DNA of 64,000 nucleotides from UTCHB3 sp964625575 (GCA_964625575.1 CAZVBQ010000014.1:25887-89886); one strand, 5' to 3'; shown: positions 53,434 to 63,807, counted from the stretch's first letter. The notes: generated by a model not told the origin, from the sequence alone. A program made the numbers and translations.

Positions 53434-54597
53434 ATGAAAAAATTACAATTACTTATTGGACTGATTCTCATGACAATTCTGCTGAACGGCTGCTCTGAAG
53501 AGAAAACAGATAAGAAGCCGGTTAAGAAAGATGCAGCGAGAAAGTACAAAGAGATCACATTAACCGCTGAACAGGAATCTCTTTTGAAGATCAAGGTTGC
53601 AAAGATCGAGAAAAAGGCTCTTGCCTACACGCTCGTGGTACCGGCCACCGTTTTGCCCGCACCCACAAACATCTCAAGAGTGAGTTCACCTATAAGTGGA
53701 CGCATCTCCCGAGTTTACAAAAACGAAGGTGACCGGGTCAGAAAAGGAGAGGTGGTGTGTGAACTCGAGAGTCTTGAATTCGCGGATCTTATCGCAGAGT
53801 ATATTAAATCAAAATCGGAGTTTACTTTCCAAACGAGCCGTCTCGAAAGAAACATTCAGCTTAAAGAGAAGGGGATCAGCACGGAAAGCAGGCTCGAAGA
53901 GATCAAGGCTGATTATGAACGTTCTGTTGCCGCGCTGGCAGCTTCAAAAGCACGGCTGAGATCGGTGGGTGTACTTGAAAAAGAAATTGAGGGCTACACT
54001 TCCACAAATATCAAAGATCCCGTTCTTAAGATTTACAGTCCCATGTCGGGTGTGATAAATGAAGATCTGATCGATCCCGGTCAGGCTGTCACCTCCTATC
54101 AGAATCTGTTGACAGTGGTTGATCTTGCGAGGGTTCAGATAAGAGGATTTGTCGCGCCTGAAGATCTCAAATCAGTGAGCACGGGTGACAAATTTATTGT
54201 CTACTCGCGTGATGAACCTGAAAATTCGCTTGAAGGAAGAATCACCAATATAAATCCTGCGTTGGATCAGGTTAACAAGGCTATCACAATTAATTCGATC
54301 TTGCCCACAAAGAAGGAGTGGCCTAAACCGGGATTGATACTGAGGATGGAAATATCCACTGGAACTGAACAGCCGGTTATCGGAGTACCCGTTGAAGCAG
54401 TGATATATCAAGGTGAAGAACCCTATGTTTTTGTGAAGAAAAGTGCCCGGACTTTTATTTTGAGACCGGTCAGAATTGAAAGATCGACTGAGAAGATGAT
54501 CATTCTGAAAGAAGGATTGAATGAAGGGGAAGAAATAGCGGTGAGCAATGTTTTCGACCTGAAAGCCCTGTCGCAGGGTGGAGAAGGGGGAGAATGA
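53434..54597 (+). CDS. czcB: RND efflux periplasmic adaptor (CzcB/CusB-like), lipoprotein
   Basis: This 387-residue membrane fusion protein has a lipobox ending at Cys20 (LLNGC). A lipoyl/barrel-sandwich half (SSPISGRISRVYKNEGDRVRKGEVV, about 88-112), a helical hairpin (about 120-180) and the second lipoyl half (KIYSPMSGVINEDLIDPGQAV) follow, and a beta-barrel and membrane-proximal domain close it. It would link the inner-membrane pump to the outer-membrane channel. No methionine/histidine-rich N-terminal metal-binding segment is evident. It overlaps neither neighbour but is only six bases from the pump gene. Confidence 0.9.
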   Translation: MKKLQLLIGLILMTILLNGCSEEKTDKKPVKKDAARKYKEITLTAEQESLLKIKVAKIEKKALAYTLVVPATVLPAPTNISRVSSPISGRISRVYKNEGDRVRKGEVVCELESLEFADLIAEYIKSKSEFTFQTSRLERNIQLKEKGISTESRLEEIKADYERSVAALAASKARLRSVGVLEKEIEGYTSTNIKDPVLKIYSPMSGVINEDLIDPGQAVTSYQNLLTVVDLARVQIRGFVAPEDLKSVSTGDKFIVYSRDEPENSLEGRITNINPALDQVNKAITINSILPTKKEWPKPGLILRMEISTGTEQPVIGVPVEAVIYQGEEPYVFVKKSARTFILRPVRIERSTEKMIILKEGLNEGEEIAVSNVFDLKALSQGGEGGE

Positions 54598-54603
54598 ACC
54601 GGA

Positions 54604-57600
54604 ATGCTTAAAGCCATAATTGACCTTAGTTTACGGCAGAAATTCGTTGCTCTCAGTCTAATGCTGATGATGGCGATTGGCGGGTGGTATTCACTTACTC
54701 ACTTGCCGATCAATTCACTGCCGGATGTTACACCTGTTCAGGTACTTGTAATTACAAAATCGGGTAGATATTCACCCTACGACGTGGAGAAATTGGTCAG
54801 TTACCCGATTGAAACCGCGATGAATGGTTTACCCGGAGTAAAACAGGTTAGATCGATTTCCCAGTTTGGGCTCTCAGCTGTGATAATCGAGTTTGAGGAA
54901 GATCAGGATATATATTTTGCGCGCCAGATGGTTTCCCAGCGGTTGCAGAGTGTGCTTGATCAACTTCCACCGGGTGTATCGACTCCCAATCTTGGACCAA
55001 TATCCACAGCGCTGGGTGAGATCTACCAGTACGTGGTAAAAGGTGAGGGTTACTCACTTACTGAACTAAGAACGATTCAGGACTGGATGATAGCCCCCCA
55101 ACTAAAAACCGTGAAGGGTGTTACCGAGATTAATTCGTTCGGAGGTTACGTAAAACAGTACGAAGTGGTTGTCACTCCCGGAAAATTAAGGAGTTACGAC
55201 ATCGGGTTCAAGGATATTCAGGACGCGATAGCGAATAATAACAGCGTTTCAGGCGGAAACTACCTTGAACATAACCGTGAGCAGTACATCATAAGGGGTT
55301 ACGGGCAAATAAAGAACGCGGATGACATTTCAAAGATCATCGTAAAGAAATTCGCTGATCGTTCTGTTTCGATCGGTGATGTTGCTGATGTAAGGATAAC
55401 CGAGCAGTTAAGGCAAGGCGGGGTAACCAAGGATGGAAAAGGGGAAGTGGTTACTGGAATCATTATGATGCTCAGAGGTGGTAACGGGAGAGAAGTAATT
55501 TCACAGATCGAGGAACGAATAGCCTCGGTGAATCAGAATCTTCCCAAGGGGGTTGTGGTAGAGAAGTTCTATGATCAGTCGGATCTTGTTGACAGAACCA
55601 CTTCCACCATTTTCACCAATCTTCTCGAAGGTGGCTTTTTCGTCATCGCGGTTCTTCTTTTGCTTTTGGGTGAAATAAAAGGCGCTTTGATCGTTGCGTC
55701 TGTAATTCCATTTTCAATGCTTTTCGCCTTCATAGGAATGAGAGAATTTGGGCTTGCTGCCAATCTTATGAGTTTGGGAGCGATCGATTTTGGAATGGTC
55801 GTCGATGGGTCGGTGGTAATGGTTGAAAACCTTGTTACCAAGCTTCAGGCGAACAGGGATGGCGACAAACAAAAAATTCTAAGGGAGGCGGCTCACGAAG
55901 TGGCACGGCCGATCTTCTTTGGTGTATTGATAATCCTGATGGTTTATGTGCCGATCGCCACTTTTTCCGGTACCGAAGGGATATTGTTCAGACCGATGGC
56001 AATAACGGTGGCCACAGCAGTTTTTGGCTCGCTTATATTGGCTTTGGTGTACGTTCCCGCGGTTTCAGCAATTGTATTCAGGAAAGGTGTAAAAGTTAGA
56101 CGTAACTATTTGATCGAATGGCTTAAACCTGTCTACAAAAAGCAACTCGAGCTGCATCTTGATAAAAAAGCCCTGGTTCTCGGTATCTCAACAATTGTCA
56201 TCATCGCGTCGATAGCGATCGTTCCTTTCCTGGGAACTGAATTTTTGCCCGAACTAGACGAGGGTTCGATACTGATCGAAGAGGTCCGGATGCCGAGTGT
56301 GACATTGAAAGAGTCGATGGATCGTGCCAATGAGCTCGCGAAGTATATAATGACAAACATTCCGGAGGTAAAAACGGTTGTTCCCAAGACGGGCCGCTCC
56401 GATCTTGCGAACGATTGGATGGGTGTTCACCAAACTGATGTGTGGGTGGTGCTTAAACCTGTGAGTGAATGGCGTGACGGGATGACCAAGGAGAAGATTC
56501 AAGATCAGATAAGACCATTTCTTGAAAAGGAACCGGGACTTTCGTTCAACTTCACCCAACCGATCGCGATGCGCGTTGACGAGCTGACCTCGGGGGTGAA
56601 ATCAGACCTCGCTGTGAAGATTTACGGCGATGATCTCGATAAATTGTCGAGTGTCGCTGAGAATATTGCTTCAATTATTCCTGATATCGAGGGTACCGAT
56701 AACTATTACGTTGAAAAACCATCCGGCCAGCCATACCTGACCATTGAGATCGACAGGGAAGCGATCTCGAAATATGGATTGAATGTTGACGATGTGCAAC
56801 AGGTTATCGAAACAGGAATTGGCGGCAATACTGCCGGTTCTGTCTATGAGGGACAAAAACGGTTTGATATTGTGGTCAGACTTCGTGAAGACTTCAGGCA
56901 TTCATTTGATGATATTGGCAACATCCCGGTGCAATTGCCTTCCGGGGGTAACATTCCATTAAAGGAAGTTGCAAAAATTGCCAGTCAGGAAGGTCCACGC
57001 GAGATAGCGAGAGAGAATGGCTGGAGAAGGGTGATAGTTGGAGTCAATCTGGCCGGAAGGGATATCGGTTCTTATGTAAGTGAGCTAAAATCAAGGATTG
57101 GAGAGAATGTTGAAATTCCCGCCGGATATTTCCTCCAGTATGGTGGTTCCTTTGAGGATCAACAGCGGGCAATGAATCACCTTTTGGTTGTAGTGCCGCT
57201 GGCAATACTGATTATCATTGGCTTGCTCTATCTTATGTTCGGCAAAATGAAATATGCCGGATTGATCTTTATGAATTTACCTTACGCGCTTTCAGGCGGA
57301 ATACTCCTGTTACTGGTGAGGGGATTGTATCTTTCCATCTCAGCGAGCATCGGATTCGTCGCCTTGTTTGGTGTGGCTGTGCTGAACGGAATTGTGCTTC
57401 TGGAACATTTGAATCATGTCAAGGAGAAGATTCCCGATCTGCGTCAGGCAGTTATTGAGGGCACTGCAGATCGTCTACGCCCTGTACTCATGACTGCATT
57501 AGTGGCAAGTTTTGGTTTTATACCGATGGCTTTCAATACGGGACCGGGATCGGAAGTGCAGCGTCCACTCGCCACAGTGGTGATTGGTGGTTTGGTCACC

Positions 57601-57672
57601 TCCACACTCGCTACATTGATGTTACTTCCGGTGATCTACTACATAATTGAGAACAGGAAGAAGAATTCCTGA
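54604..57672 (+). CDS. czcA: CzcA/CusA-family heavy-metal efflux RND pump
   Basis: The 1022-residue pump has 12 membrane helices and two large periplasmic loops, the normal HME-RND size. The proton path in helix 4 is intact: Asp395, Asp401 and Glu408 in AIDFGMVVDGSVVMVEN, matching Asp402, Asp408 and Glu415 of C. metallidurans CzcA. That DFG...DG...EN pattern is associated with divalent-cation (Co/Zn/Cd) pumps rather than Cu/Ag pumps, though specificity is inferred. It exports metal ions with H+ import, together with CzcB and CzcC upstream. The gene ends just before a strong bidirectional terminator. Confidence 0.93.
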   Translation: MLKAIIDLSLRQKFVALSLMLMMAIGGWYSLTHLPINSLPDVTPVQVLVITKSGRYSPYDVEKLVSYPIETAMNGLPGVKQVRSISQFGLSAVIIEFEEDQDIYFARQMVSQRLQSVLDQLPPGVSTPNLGPISTALGEIYQYVVKGEGYSLTELRTIQDWMIAPQLKTVKGVTEINSFGGYVKQYEVVVTPGKLRSYDIGFKDIQDAIANNNSVSGGNYLEHNREQYIIRGYGQIKNADDISKIIVKKFADRSVSIGDVADVRITEQLRQGGVTKDGKGEVVTGIIMMLRGGNGREVISQIEERIASVNQNLPKGVVVEKFYDQSDLVDRTTSTIFTNLLEGGFFVIAVLLLLLGEIKGALIVASVIPFSMLFAFIGMREFGLAANLMSLGAIDFGMVVDGSVVMVENLVTKLQANRDGDKQKILREAAHEVARPIFFGVLIILMVYVPIATFSGTEGILFRPMAITVATAVFGSLILALVYVPAVSAIVFRKGVKVRRNYLIEWLKPVYKKQLELHLDKKALVLGISTIVIIASIAIVPFLGTEFLPELDEGSILIEEVRMPSVTLKESMDRANELAKYIMTNIPEVKTVVPKTGRSDLANDWMGVHQTDVWVVLKPVSEWRDGMTKEKIQDQIRPFLEKEPGLSFNFTQPIAMRVDELTSGVKSDLAVKIYGDDLDKLSSVAENIASIIPDIEGTDNYYVEKPSGQPYLTIEIDREAISKYGLNVDDVQQVIETGIGGNTAGSVYEGQKRFDIVVRLREDFRHSFDDIGNIPVQLPSGGNIPLKEVAKIASQEGPREIARENGWRRVIVGVNLAGRDIGSYVSELKSRIGENVEIPAGYFLQYGGSFEDQQRAMNHLLVVVPLAILIIIGLLYLMFGKMKYAGLIFMNLPYALSGGILLLLVRGLYLSISASIGFVALFGVAVLNGIVLLEHLNHVKEKIPDLRQAVIEGTADRLRPVLMTALVASFGFIPMAFNTGPGSEVQRPLATVVIGGLVTSTLATLMLLPVIYYIIENRKKNS

Positions 57673-57673
57673 T

Positions 57674-57714
57674 AAAAAAAAGAGGCTGCCCAATCCGGGC
57701 AGCCTCTTTTTTTT
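57674..57714. terminator. Strong bidirectional terminator between the two RND operons
   Basis: GAGGCTGCCC and GGGCAGCCTC form a perfect 10-bp stem with a five-base loop, bounded by a run of eight A before and eight T after. It would stop czcA transcription on the plus strand and the HAE1 operon on the minus strand. Confidence 0.95.
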
Positions 57715-57731
57715 GTACAATATTGAGAGCT

Positions 57732-60700
57732 TTATTTGGACCGGTGGAACCGTGCCAATATTTTAACTCTTGCAGACTCAACCAGCTCATAAACAACAGG
57801 TACAAGTACCAATGTTAACAAAAGCGAGCTTGTTAAACCTCCGATAATACCCCAAGCGAGGCCTGATTTCCATTCGGAGCCATCGCTCGAAGAAAGGGCG
57901 ATCGGGAACATACCCATGATCATGGTAAGTGTGGTCATTACGATAGGACGCAACCTCGAAGTACCTGCTTCGGTCAGTGCCTCTCTGATCGTAACTCCCT
58001 GTTCGAGTTTCATCTGATTTGCCCTGTCGACGAGCAGGATCGCGTTCTTGGCCACAAGTCCCACAAGCATTACAATGCCGAGCATGGAGAAAATTGAGAG
58101 GGCTTTCATTGTCATAGCCAATGCAAGCAGCGCTCCAACCATCGCCACCGGGATCGAGAAAAGTACAACAAACGGATAGACCCAGTTATCGTAAAGGGCG
58201 ACCATGATCAGATAAACAAACAGGATCGCGGCTGCCAGAGCAAGGAACATGCTTGAGAATGACTCGCCCTGCATCTTCACGTCACCCAGATATTTGATTT
58301 CGGTACCGGCAGGGAAGTGTGCCTTTGCACGTTTAAGATCGATATCCTGTGCAATTGAACCGGTTGGCCTTCCAACAGCCTGTGAATAAACATAAAGCGC
58401 GTTGCTCCTGTCCATTCGTGTCAGTTTAGTTGGACCCGTGGTTGATTCAAGCGTTGCGAACTGCTTGAGTTTAACAGGTTTTCCGGTTTTAGAAGTGAAG
58501 ATAAGTTCTTCAAGAGACGCGGTTTTGTTTCTGGAGTAATCATCCAGTATTATTCTGATATCGAACTCATTTCTGCCGTCTCTGAACTTGGTGGTGTTGT
58601 CACCGGTGAAGGCAATTCTGAGAGTTTGGGCAACTTCAGCGAGTGTAAGACCGAAACTTGCCATCTGTCTTCTGTCAACCTTGACAGCGATCTCTCTTTT
58701 TCCCTCTTCCGAGGAGAGACGGACATCCGCCGTGCCGGGAACAGTTTTGATGATATCGGCGAGGATGTTCGCGGCAACTCTGACGCTATCGAGATCGGTA
58801 CCTGAAACAGCCATCTGAATCGGTGTCTGATTCGCCGTTCCGAAAATACCGATCGGACTTACGCGAGCCTTCAAACCGGGATACTGCATAAGTTTTTGCC
58901 TTATCTCTTCGGTTATCTCATCAGTAGACCTTTGGCGTTCATTTTTAGGAACGAGAGCCACATCAACAGAAGTGATGTTGTTACTGCTCTGTCCGAGCAT
59001 TCCCTCTGCCGCAACACCAACAGAAGCGATCACGCGATTGACCTCGGGGATCGCGGCGATCAATTTTTCCAACTCCATTGAACGCTGGTTTGTTTCATTG
59101 ATACTTGTAGATGCCGGGTATTCGACCACCACGGAGAATTCACCACGATCTGCAACGGTCATGAACTCGGCACCAATGAAACCCAATGGCACGAGCGAAA
59201 GTGAACCAAGAAGCAGTAACGTCGTGATTCCAAAAACCGCAATTTTATGATTCAAGCCCCACTTCAGCAGAGTGATATAGTCGCCTGTCAATCTCTTGAA
59301 AGCCCGCTCAAAGCCATTCACAAATTTACCGATCAACGTTGAATTTGAAAGCCGTTCCACTTTCGAGAAACGGGAAGCAAGCATGGGTGTGATGGTAAAT
59401 GAGACCAATAGACTCATCAATGTTGAAACCACCACGACAAGCGAGAATTGCCGGAGGATGTTACCAACAATACCTGTTACAAGCGCGAGAGGGAGGAACA
59501 CTGCCACATCCACCATGGTGATTGAAAGGGCCGCGAAACCAATCTCATTTCTTCCTTTGAGGGCGGCAACCCTGCTCTCTTCTCCTTTCTCAAGGTGGTG
59601 ATAAATATTCTCGAGAACAACGATCGAGTCATCCACAAGAATACCCACAACAAGCGACAGGGCGAGCAAGGTCATCAGGTTCAGAGTGAATCCGAAGGCA
59701 TAGATTGCAATGAAAGTTGAGATCAGAGAAGATGGTATGGCAACCAACACAATGAATGAGTTCCTCACCGAGTGGAGGAACAGCAGCATAACCAGTGCAA
59801 CCAGAAAAACGGCAATTGCAAGGTCCACCTTCACGGCTTCTGCAGCGTTGATGGTAAATAAAGATCCATCCTGAGCCACATCGAACTTCAGGTTGTATTT
59901 CGCGTACTGTTTTTCGAGATCCAGAAGGGTCTGCTTGCTTTTCTGTGCCACTTCAACAGCGTTGGCATCGGATTGTTTCTGTATCTGGACACCCACTGAG
60001 GGGAGGCCATTGATTCTTGATTGCTGATAAAATTCTTTCGTGCCGTCGACAACGTCCGCGACATCACGCAAAAGTATATCAGAACCATTCGCGTTTCTGA
60101 TCAGAACGACATCCCTGACATTGTCGATATTCCGGAATTTACCGGCCACGCGTACAACGAACTGTGCGTCCTTGTCCTTTATCGCGCCGGCAGGGAAGTC
60201 GAGATTTGCCGCCTTGATCAACGCGGCTACAGTTCCGATTGAAAGATTGTAACTTTTAAGTTTTTCCTCATTCAAGAGAATTTTTATTTCACGCTCATCG
60301 CCGCCGATGAAGTTGATCTGTGCCACACCCTTAACCTGCGCGAGCGCGGGCTTAACGAAATCGTTAAGAAATGTTCTGAACTCGTTTGAGGGGAGGTTGC
60401 TTGTGGCACCAATTCGAAGGATCGGGATCTCATCAAGAGCGATCTTAAGTAGAGTGGGAGGATCAACATCGTCAGGCAAGCGTGCTATAACCTGATTCAC
60501 TCTCCGCTGAGCGTCCTGCAGGGCGAAATCGATATTGGCGGATTGTTCAAACTCTACCACAACAAGAGAGACGTTCTCAGAAGAAGTGGCGTTAACAGCA
60601 GAAACCTGATCCTGCCCCGAAACGGCATCCTCAATGATCTTGGTAACCGAGGTTTCAACTTCATCAGGTGAAGCACCCGGATAAGTTGTGACGATAACGA

Positions 60701-60833
60701 TAACAGGAGGGCTGATCTTTGGCAGCAACTCATAGCTTAACTGGCGGAAACTGAAAAGCCCCAACAGAATAAGCACCGTGAACATTACAATAATAAGCGA
60801 TGGCCGCTTAATCGATAATTCAGTAATTGTCAT
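57732..60833 (-). CDS. HAE1-type RND multidrug efflux pump (AcrB/MexB-like)
   Basis: The 1033-residue pump begins with SIKRPSLIIVMFTVLILLG, the first membrane helix of AcrB-type pumps, and has the hydrophobic/amphiphilic-efflux pattern, with YPGASPDEVETSVTKIIEDA near residue 50. The helix 4 proton relay is Asp401-Asp402 (in GILVDDSIVVLEN), matching Asp407/Asp408 of E. coli AcrB. Twelve helices and two periplasmic porter/docking loops fit the length. It exports hydrophobic drugs or bile-salt-like compounds. It is the last gene of an operon in the order OMF-adaptor-pump, 12 bases after the adaptor gene. Confidence 0.93.
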   Translation of the reverse strand: MTITELSIKRPSLIIVMFTVLILLGLFSFRQLSYELLPKISPPVIVIVTTYPGASPDEVETSVTKIIEDAVSGQDQVSAVNATSSENVSLVVVEFEQSANIDFALQDAQRRVNQVIARLPDDVDPPTLLKIALDEIPILRIGATSNLPSNEFRTFLNDFVKPALAQVKGVAQINFIGGDEREIKILLNEEKLKSYNLSIGTVAALIKAANLDFPAGAIKDKDAQFVVRVAGKFRNIDNVRDVVLIRNANGSDILLRDVADVVDGTKEFYQQSRINGLPSVGVQIQKQSDANAVEVAQKSKQTLLDLEKQYAKYNLKFDVAQDGSLFTINAAEAVKVDLAIAVFLVALVMLLFLHSVRNSFIVLVAIPSSLISTFIAIYAFGFTLNLMTLLALSLVVGILVDDSIVVLENIYHHLEKGEESRVAALKGRNEIGFAALSITMVDVAVFLPLALVTGIVGNILRQFSLVVVVSTLMSLLVSFTITPMLASRFSKVERLSNSTLIGKFVNGFERAFKRLTGDYITLLKWGLNHKIAVFGITTLLLLGSLSLVPLGFIGAEFMTVADRGEFSVVVEYPASTSINETNQRSMELEKLIAAIPEVNRVIASVGVAAEGMLGQSSNNITSVDVALVPKNERQRSTDEITEEIRQKLMQYPGLKARVSPIGIFGTANQTPIQMAVSGTDLDSVRVAANILADIIKTVPGTADVRLSSEEGKREIAVKVDRRQMASFGLTLAEVAQTLRIAFTGDNTTKFRDGRNEFDIRIILDDYSRNKTASLEELIFTSKTGKPVKLKQFATLESTTGPTKLTRMDRSNALYVYSQAVGRPTGSIAQDIDLKRAKAHFPAGTEIKYLGDVKMQGESFSSMFLALAAAILFVYLIMVALYDNWVYPFVVLFSIPVAMVGALLALAMTMKALSIFSMLGIVMLVGLVAKNAILLVDRANQMKLEQGVTIREALTEAGTSRLRPIVMTTLTMIMGMFPIALSSSDGSEWKSGLAWGIIGGLTSSLLLTLVLVPVVYELVESARVKILARFHRSK

Positions 60834-60845
60834 TCTTGGTTCCCG

Positions 60846-61895
60846 TCAATTTTTAACTATTGATACCGGAGTACCATCTTTAAGGTTAACCTGACCCGAG
60901 GTAACAATTTTGTCGCCCTCACTCAGTCCGGAAAGAATTTCAATGTTTGTTCCGCTTTCAGTACCTGTGGTTACTTTCCGGAGCTTCGCGGTATTGTTTT
61001 CGACGATGAAAACCTCTGCTTCGGTAGTGCTTCCTATCAGGGCTATTCGTGGTATCACGATCGATTTACGGTTGATCTGTTTGTCGAATTCTACCTCCAC
61101 ATTCATCCCTGCTTTCAGGTTGCGGTTATTGGTAATAACCAGCTCGATAGGGAAGCTGTGAGTCTCGTCGCCTTTGACACCGATCGATTTGATTCTTGCA
61201 TCGAATTTTGTGCCGGCGAAAACATCAGAAGTCACAATCGCCCGGTCACCGTTTTTAAGTGAGAACACATCTTTTTCTGTGATGCTTAACTTTACCCGCA
61301 GGCTTCCGACATCAACAAGATTCACAACCACGGTTCCGGCACTTACGTTGCTTCCGAGGTTAACCATTCTCGCGGTAACTATTCCGCTGAATGGTGCTTT
61401 TATCCTGGTGTCTTCAAGTTGCCTCTTCGCGATGGTTAACTGTGCATCCGCCGATTTGTAGGCGAGACGGTAAGCATCAAGTTGTGCTTCGGTGGCCGAG
61501 CCTTCCTTGTACAGCGCCTCATACCTGTCGAGGTTCTTTTTTGAATTCTCAAAGTCGGCTTCTCTCAATTTCAGGTTGGCGATCTTTAATTCGTCGTCAA
61601 CTTTGAAGAGTATTTGACCCGCTTTAACGAAGTCACCGACATCGCACATGACAGAGCGGATAAGCCCCGGGGCCTCCGAAACCACTGCCACTTCCTTGTC
61701 GGCAAAAACGGTTCCAACCTGGGTCAGTTTCTTGTCGATTGTTTCAAATTTTGCTTCAACAACAGAAACCGGCACGGTTGACATTTTCTTTGTCTGAACT
61801 TTTTGTGCCATCTTCTCCTTGTTGTTCAACAATATAAAAGTGACGGCTGCTATAATACCGACTACAATCAGTATGTAAATGATCTTCTTGGTCAT
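60846..61895 (-). CDS. RND efflux periplasmic adaptor (AcrA/MexA-like)
   Basis: This 349-residue membrane fusion protein has one N-terminal membrane anchor (residues 4-23) in place of a lipobox, a first lipoyl half (SEAPGLIRSVMCDVGDFVKAGQILFKVDD, about 72-100), a short helical hairpin, a second half (IKAPFSGIVTARMVNLGSNVSAG, about 165-187) and beta-barrel strands. It joins the inner-membrane RND pump to the TolC-type channel. It lies between those two genes on one strand, with gaps of 12 and 21 bases, so the three are co-transcribed. Confidence 0.92.
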   Translation of the reverse strand: MTKKIIYILIVVGIIAAVTFILLNNKEKMAQKVQTKKMSTVPVSVVEAKFETIDKKLTQVGTVFADKEVAVVSEAPGLIRSVMCDVGDFVKAGQILFKVDDELKIANLKLREADFENSKKNLDRYEALYKEGSATEAQLDAYRLAYKSADAQLTIAKRQLEDTRIKAPFSGIVTARMVNLGSNVSAGTVVVNLVDVGSLRVKLSITEKDVFSLKNGDRAIVTSDVFAGTKFDARIKSIGVKGDETHSFPIELVITNNRNLKAGMNVEVEFDKQINRKSIVIPRIALIGSTTEAEVFIVENNTAKLRKVTTGTESGTNIEILSGLSEGDKIVTSGQVNLKDGTPVSIVKN

Positions 61896-61916
61896 TTTGA
61901 TTCTCTGGGTTCCTGA

Positions 61917-63245
61917 TTAATTTCCAATTGCTTTGTTAAGTAATGCTTCCGCGTTCCTGAGATCGGAAGTTGCGGTAACAAGTTTAATTTTTGCTTCAAA
62001 AAGTGCCACTTCGGCATCTATCAAGTCTGAATTTTTAATAAGTCCTTGTTGAAAAAGGTTATAGCTGACCCTGTAGCTTTCTTCAGCCTGCTTCACAGTG
62101 TTTGCCGCGAGTTTTATCCGGCTTCTGTTTGCTTCAAGGTTCAAATAAGCCTGTTTAACCTCGATGAGAACACCATCCTTCATCATTTGATACTGATAAT
62201 TGGTCTGAGAAAGTTCCGATTCCGCTTGTTGTGTGCGGTACGAAGTGGCATTCCAGTTCCAAAGCGTGTATGAAAGGGAGAGCGACATATCCCAGGTTCC
62301 ATTAAATTCATCCTTGGTAGGCACTATCCTTTGATTTGGTCTTGAGTAAGTGTAATTGCCCACCAAGTAAATATCGGGATACCACGCTGATCTTGTCAGG
62401 TCGATGGCAGTTTCACGTGAGTTGATTCTCACAGCCATCGCTTTCAACTCTGGACGGGTGTTGAGCGCTGTGTTGTTAATCTCCTCGAGCGTTACAGCTG
62501 AAGAATCGTTGGACTCAACAGTGGAAGGCTTGATCTGAAAGTCCGTGTTCATCGGAAGGTCAAGAGTGTTGAGCAGGTTCAATCGTGCCATTTCGATACC
62601 GTTTTCCGTCTCAAGCAGTTGAACCTTTGTGGATGAGAGCTGCACTTCAAGCTTCAAAACTTCGTTAACGGTAACAAGGCCCTGTTTGTAAAAATTGTTG
62701 ATATCCTTAAGGTGGAGTTCAATGGTTTTAATATACTCCTGTAACACTTTTTTACCTTCAACAACTTTGTAGAGTGACCAATACGCGTTCGCGATGCTGT
62801 ACCTCAACTTGCTCTTCTCGGCCTCCAGATCGTAAAGTCCAGCTTGGATCGATTGATCAGAAAGATCTTTGTTCAGGTCGATCTTGAAGCCGGTAAACAA
62901 TGGCTGCGTAAGAGTAAGTTTGGCTGAATAGTTGTTAAGGATGCTCGGTGAAACTGTAAAAGACTGGGTGGTAGGTCCAAAAGGGAGTGTGATGGTGAAG
63001 GGGTCAACCTCACTCAACCTTGTGTAACCTGCCTGAAGGGAGAGGGAGGGTAAGCCTGTAGTATTAACTTCCTCTCTTTTTAACCTGCTTGCTTTTACCT
63101 TTTCAGAGGCAATTTTAATGTTTTTGTTGTTTTCAAGCCCATATTTTATGCAATCCTCAAGCGACATCTCAACCCGTGTTTGTGCCATCGAAATGGCAGT
63201 AAGTATGATGCCGGAGAGGAGAATATAAAGCGGTTTTCTGAACAT
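61917..63245 (-). CDS. TolC-family outer-membrane channel of the HAE1 efflux system
   Basis: The 442-residue protein has a signal peptide ending near AQT (residues 1-23), then SLEDCIKYGLENNKNIKIASEKVKASRL typical of the first TolC repeat, and a second repeat with LNTRPELKAMAVRINSRETAIDL near residue 265. The long helices form the periplasmic tunnel and the beta strands the outer-membrane barrel. It is the first gene of the minus-strand efflux operon. A GAGGA ribosome site lies ten bases upstream, and a small inverted repeat (CTCTG-tgag-CAGAG, 63285-63298) sits in the promoter region. Confidence 0.9.
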   Translation of the reverse strand: MFRKPLYILLSGIILTAISMAQTRVEMSLEDCIKYGLENNKNIKIASEKVKASRLKREEVNTTGLPSLSLQAGYTRLSEVDPFTITLPFGPTTQSFTVSPSILNNYSAKLTLTQPLFTGFKIDLNKDLSDQSIQAGLYDLEAEKSKLRYSIANAYWSLYKVVEGKKVLQEYIKTIELHLKDINNFYKQGLVTVNEVLKLEVQLSSTKVQLLETENGIEMARLNLLNTLDLPMNTDFQIKPSTVESNDSSAVTLEEINNTALNTRPELKAMAVRINSRETAIDLTRSAWYPDIYLVGNYTYSRPNQRIVPTKDEFNGTWDMSLSLSYTLWNWNATSYRTQQAESELSQTNYQYQMMKDGVLIEVKQAYLNLEANRSRIKLAANTVKQAEESYRVSYNLFQQGLIKNSDLIDAEVALFEAKIKLVTATSDLRNAEALLNKAIGN

Positions 63246-63447
63246 CTAAAGTTCCTCGTGTTAATTGAACTAAACCGGGTTTATCTCTGTGAGCAGAGGT
63301 TTAAATTCGATTTTTTTCCTAAATTTGCGCCGGAAATAATTTCCAATAATGTAAACAAAAAAAAAACAAAAATAGTTAAAAATACTCTAAGAAAAATGAA
63401 TCTTGAATACTTGTTTATCATAAAATAAAAGGAACTTAAGAAAAAGA

Positions 63448-63774
63448 ATGGAGTGGATATATCTTATAATTGCTGGATTGCTTGAAGTCGGCTGGCCGCT
63501 TGGTTTTAAGCTATCGCAAACAAACGGGGAAGGATTGCAAAAATATTTCTGGATCGGAATGTCTGTAATAAGCATGGCAGGTAGCGGATTTTTTCTGTGG
63601 CTCGCGCAGAGGCAGATTCCGATTGGGACAGCCTATGCCATCTGGACAGGAGTAGGTGCCGCGGGTACGTTTCTGATAGGGATTGTATTCTTCAAGGATG
63701 CAGCCACTACAGGCAGACTGATCTCCGCGTTTCTGATAATCGCGGGAATAATAGGATTGAAACTTACAAGTTAA
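63448..63774 (+). CDS. Small multidrug resistance (SMR) exporter, Gdx/SugE subtype
   Basis: The 108-residue protein has four helices and the SMR glutamate in the first one (IIAGLLEVGWPLGFK, Glu13). The GTAYAIWTGVGAAGTF block in the third helix matches the Gdx (SugE) group, which exports guanidinium ion, rather than the EmrE group. It acts as an antiparallel dimer in the inner membrane using H+ antiport. The start ATG at 63448 follows GGAAC/AAGAAAAAG and faces the TolC operon divergently. No guanidine riboswitch was recognised in the 202-base gap, which is AT-rich. Confidence 0.85.
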   Translation: MEWIYLIIAGLLEVGWPLGFKLSQTNGEGLQKYFWIGMSVISMAGSGFFLWLAQRQIPIGTAYAIWTGVGAAGTFLIGIVFFKDAATTGRLISAFLIIAGIIGLKLTS

Positions 63775-63807
63775 AGCAGATTCGAGTGTGGGAGTAGGGT
63801 GATAAGT

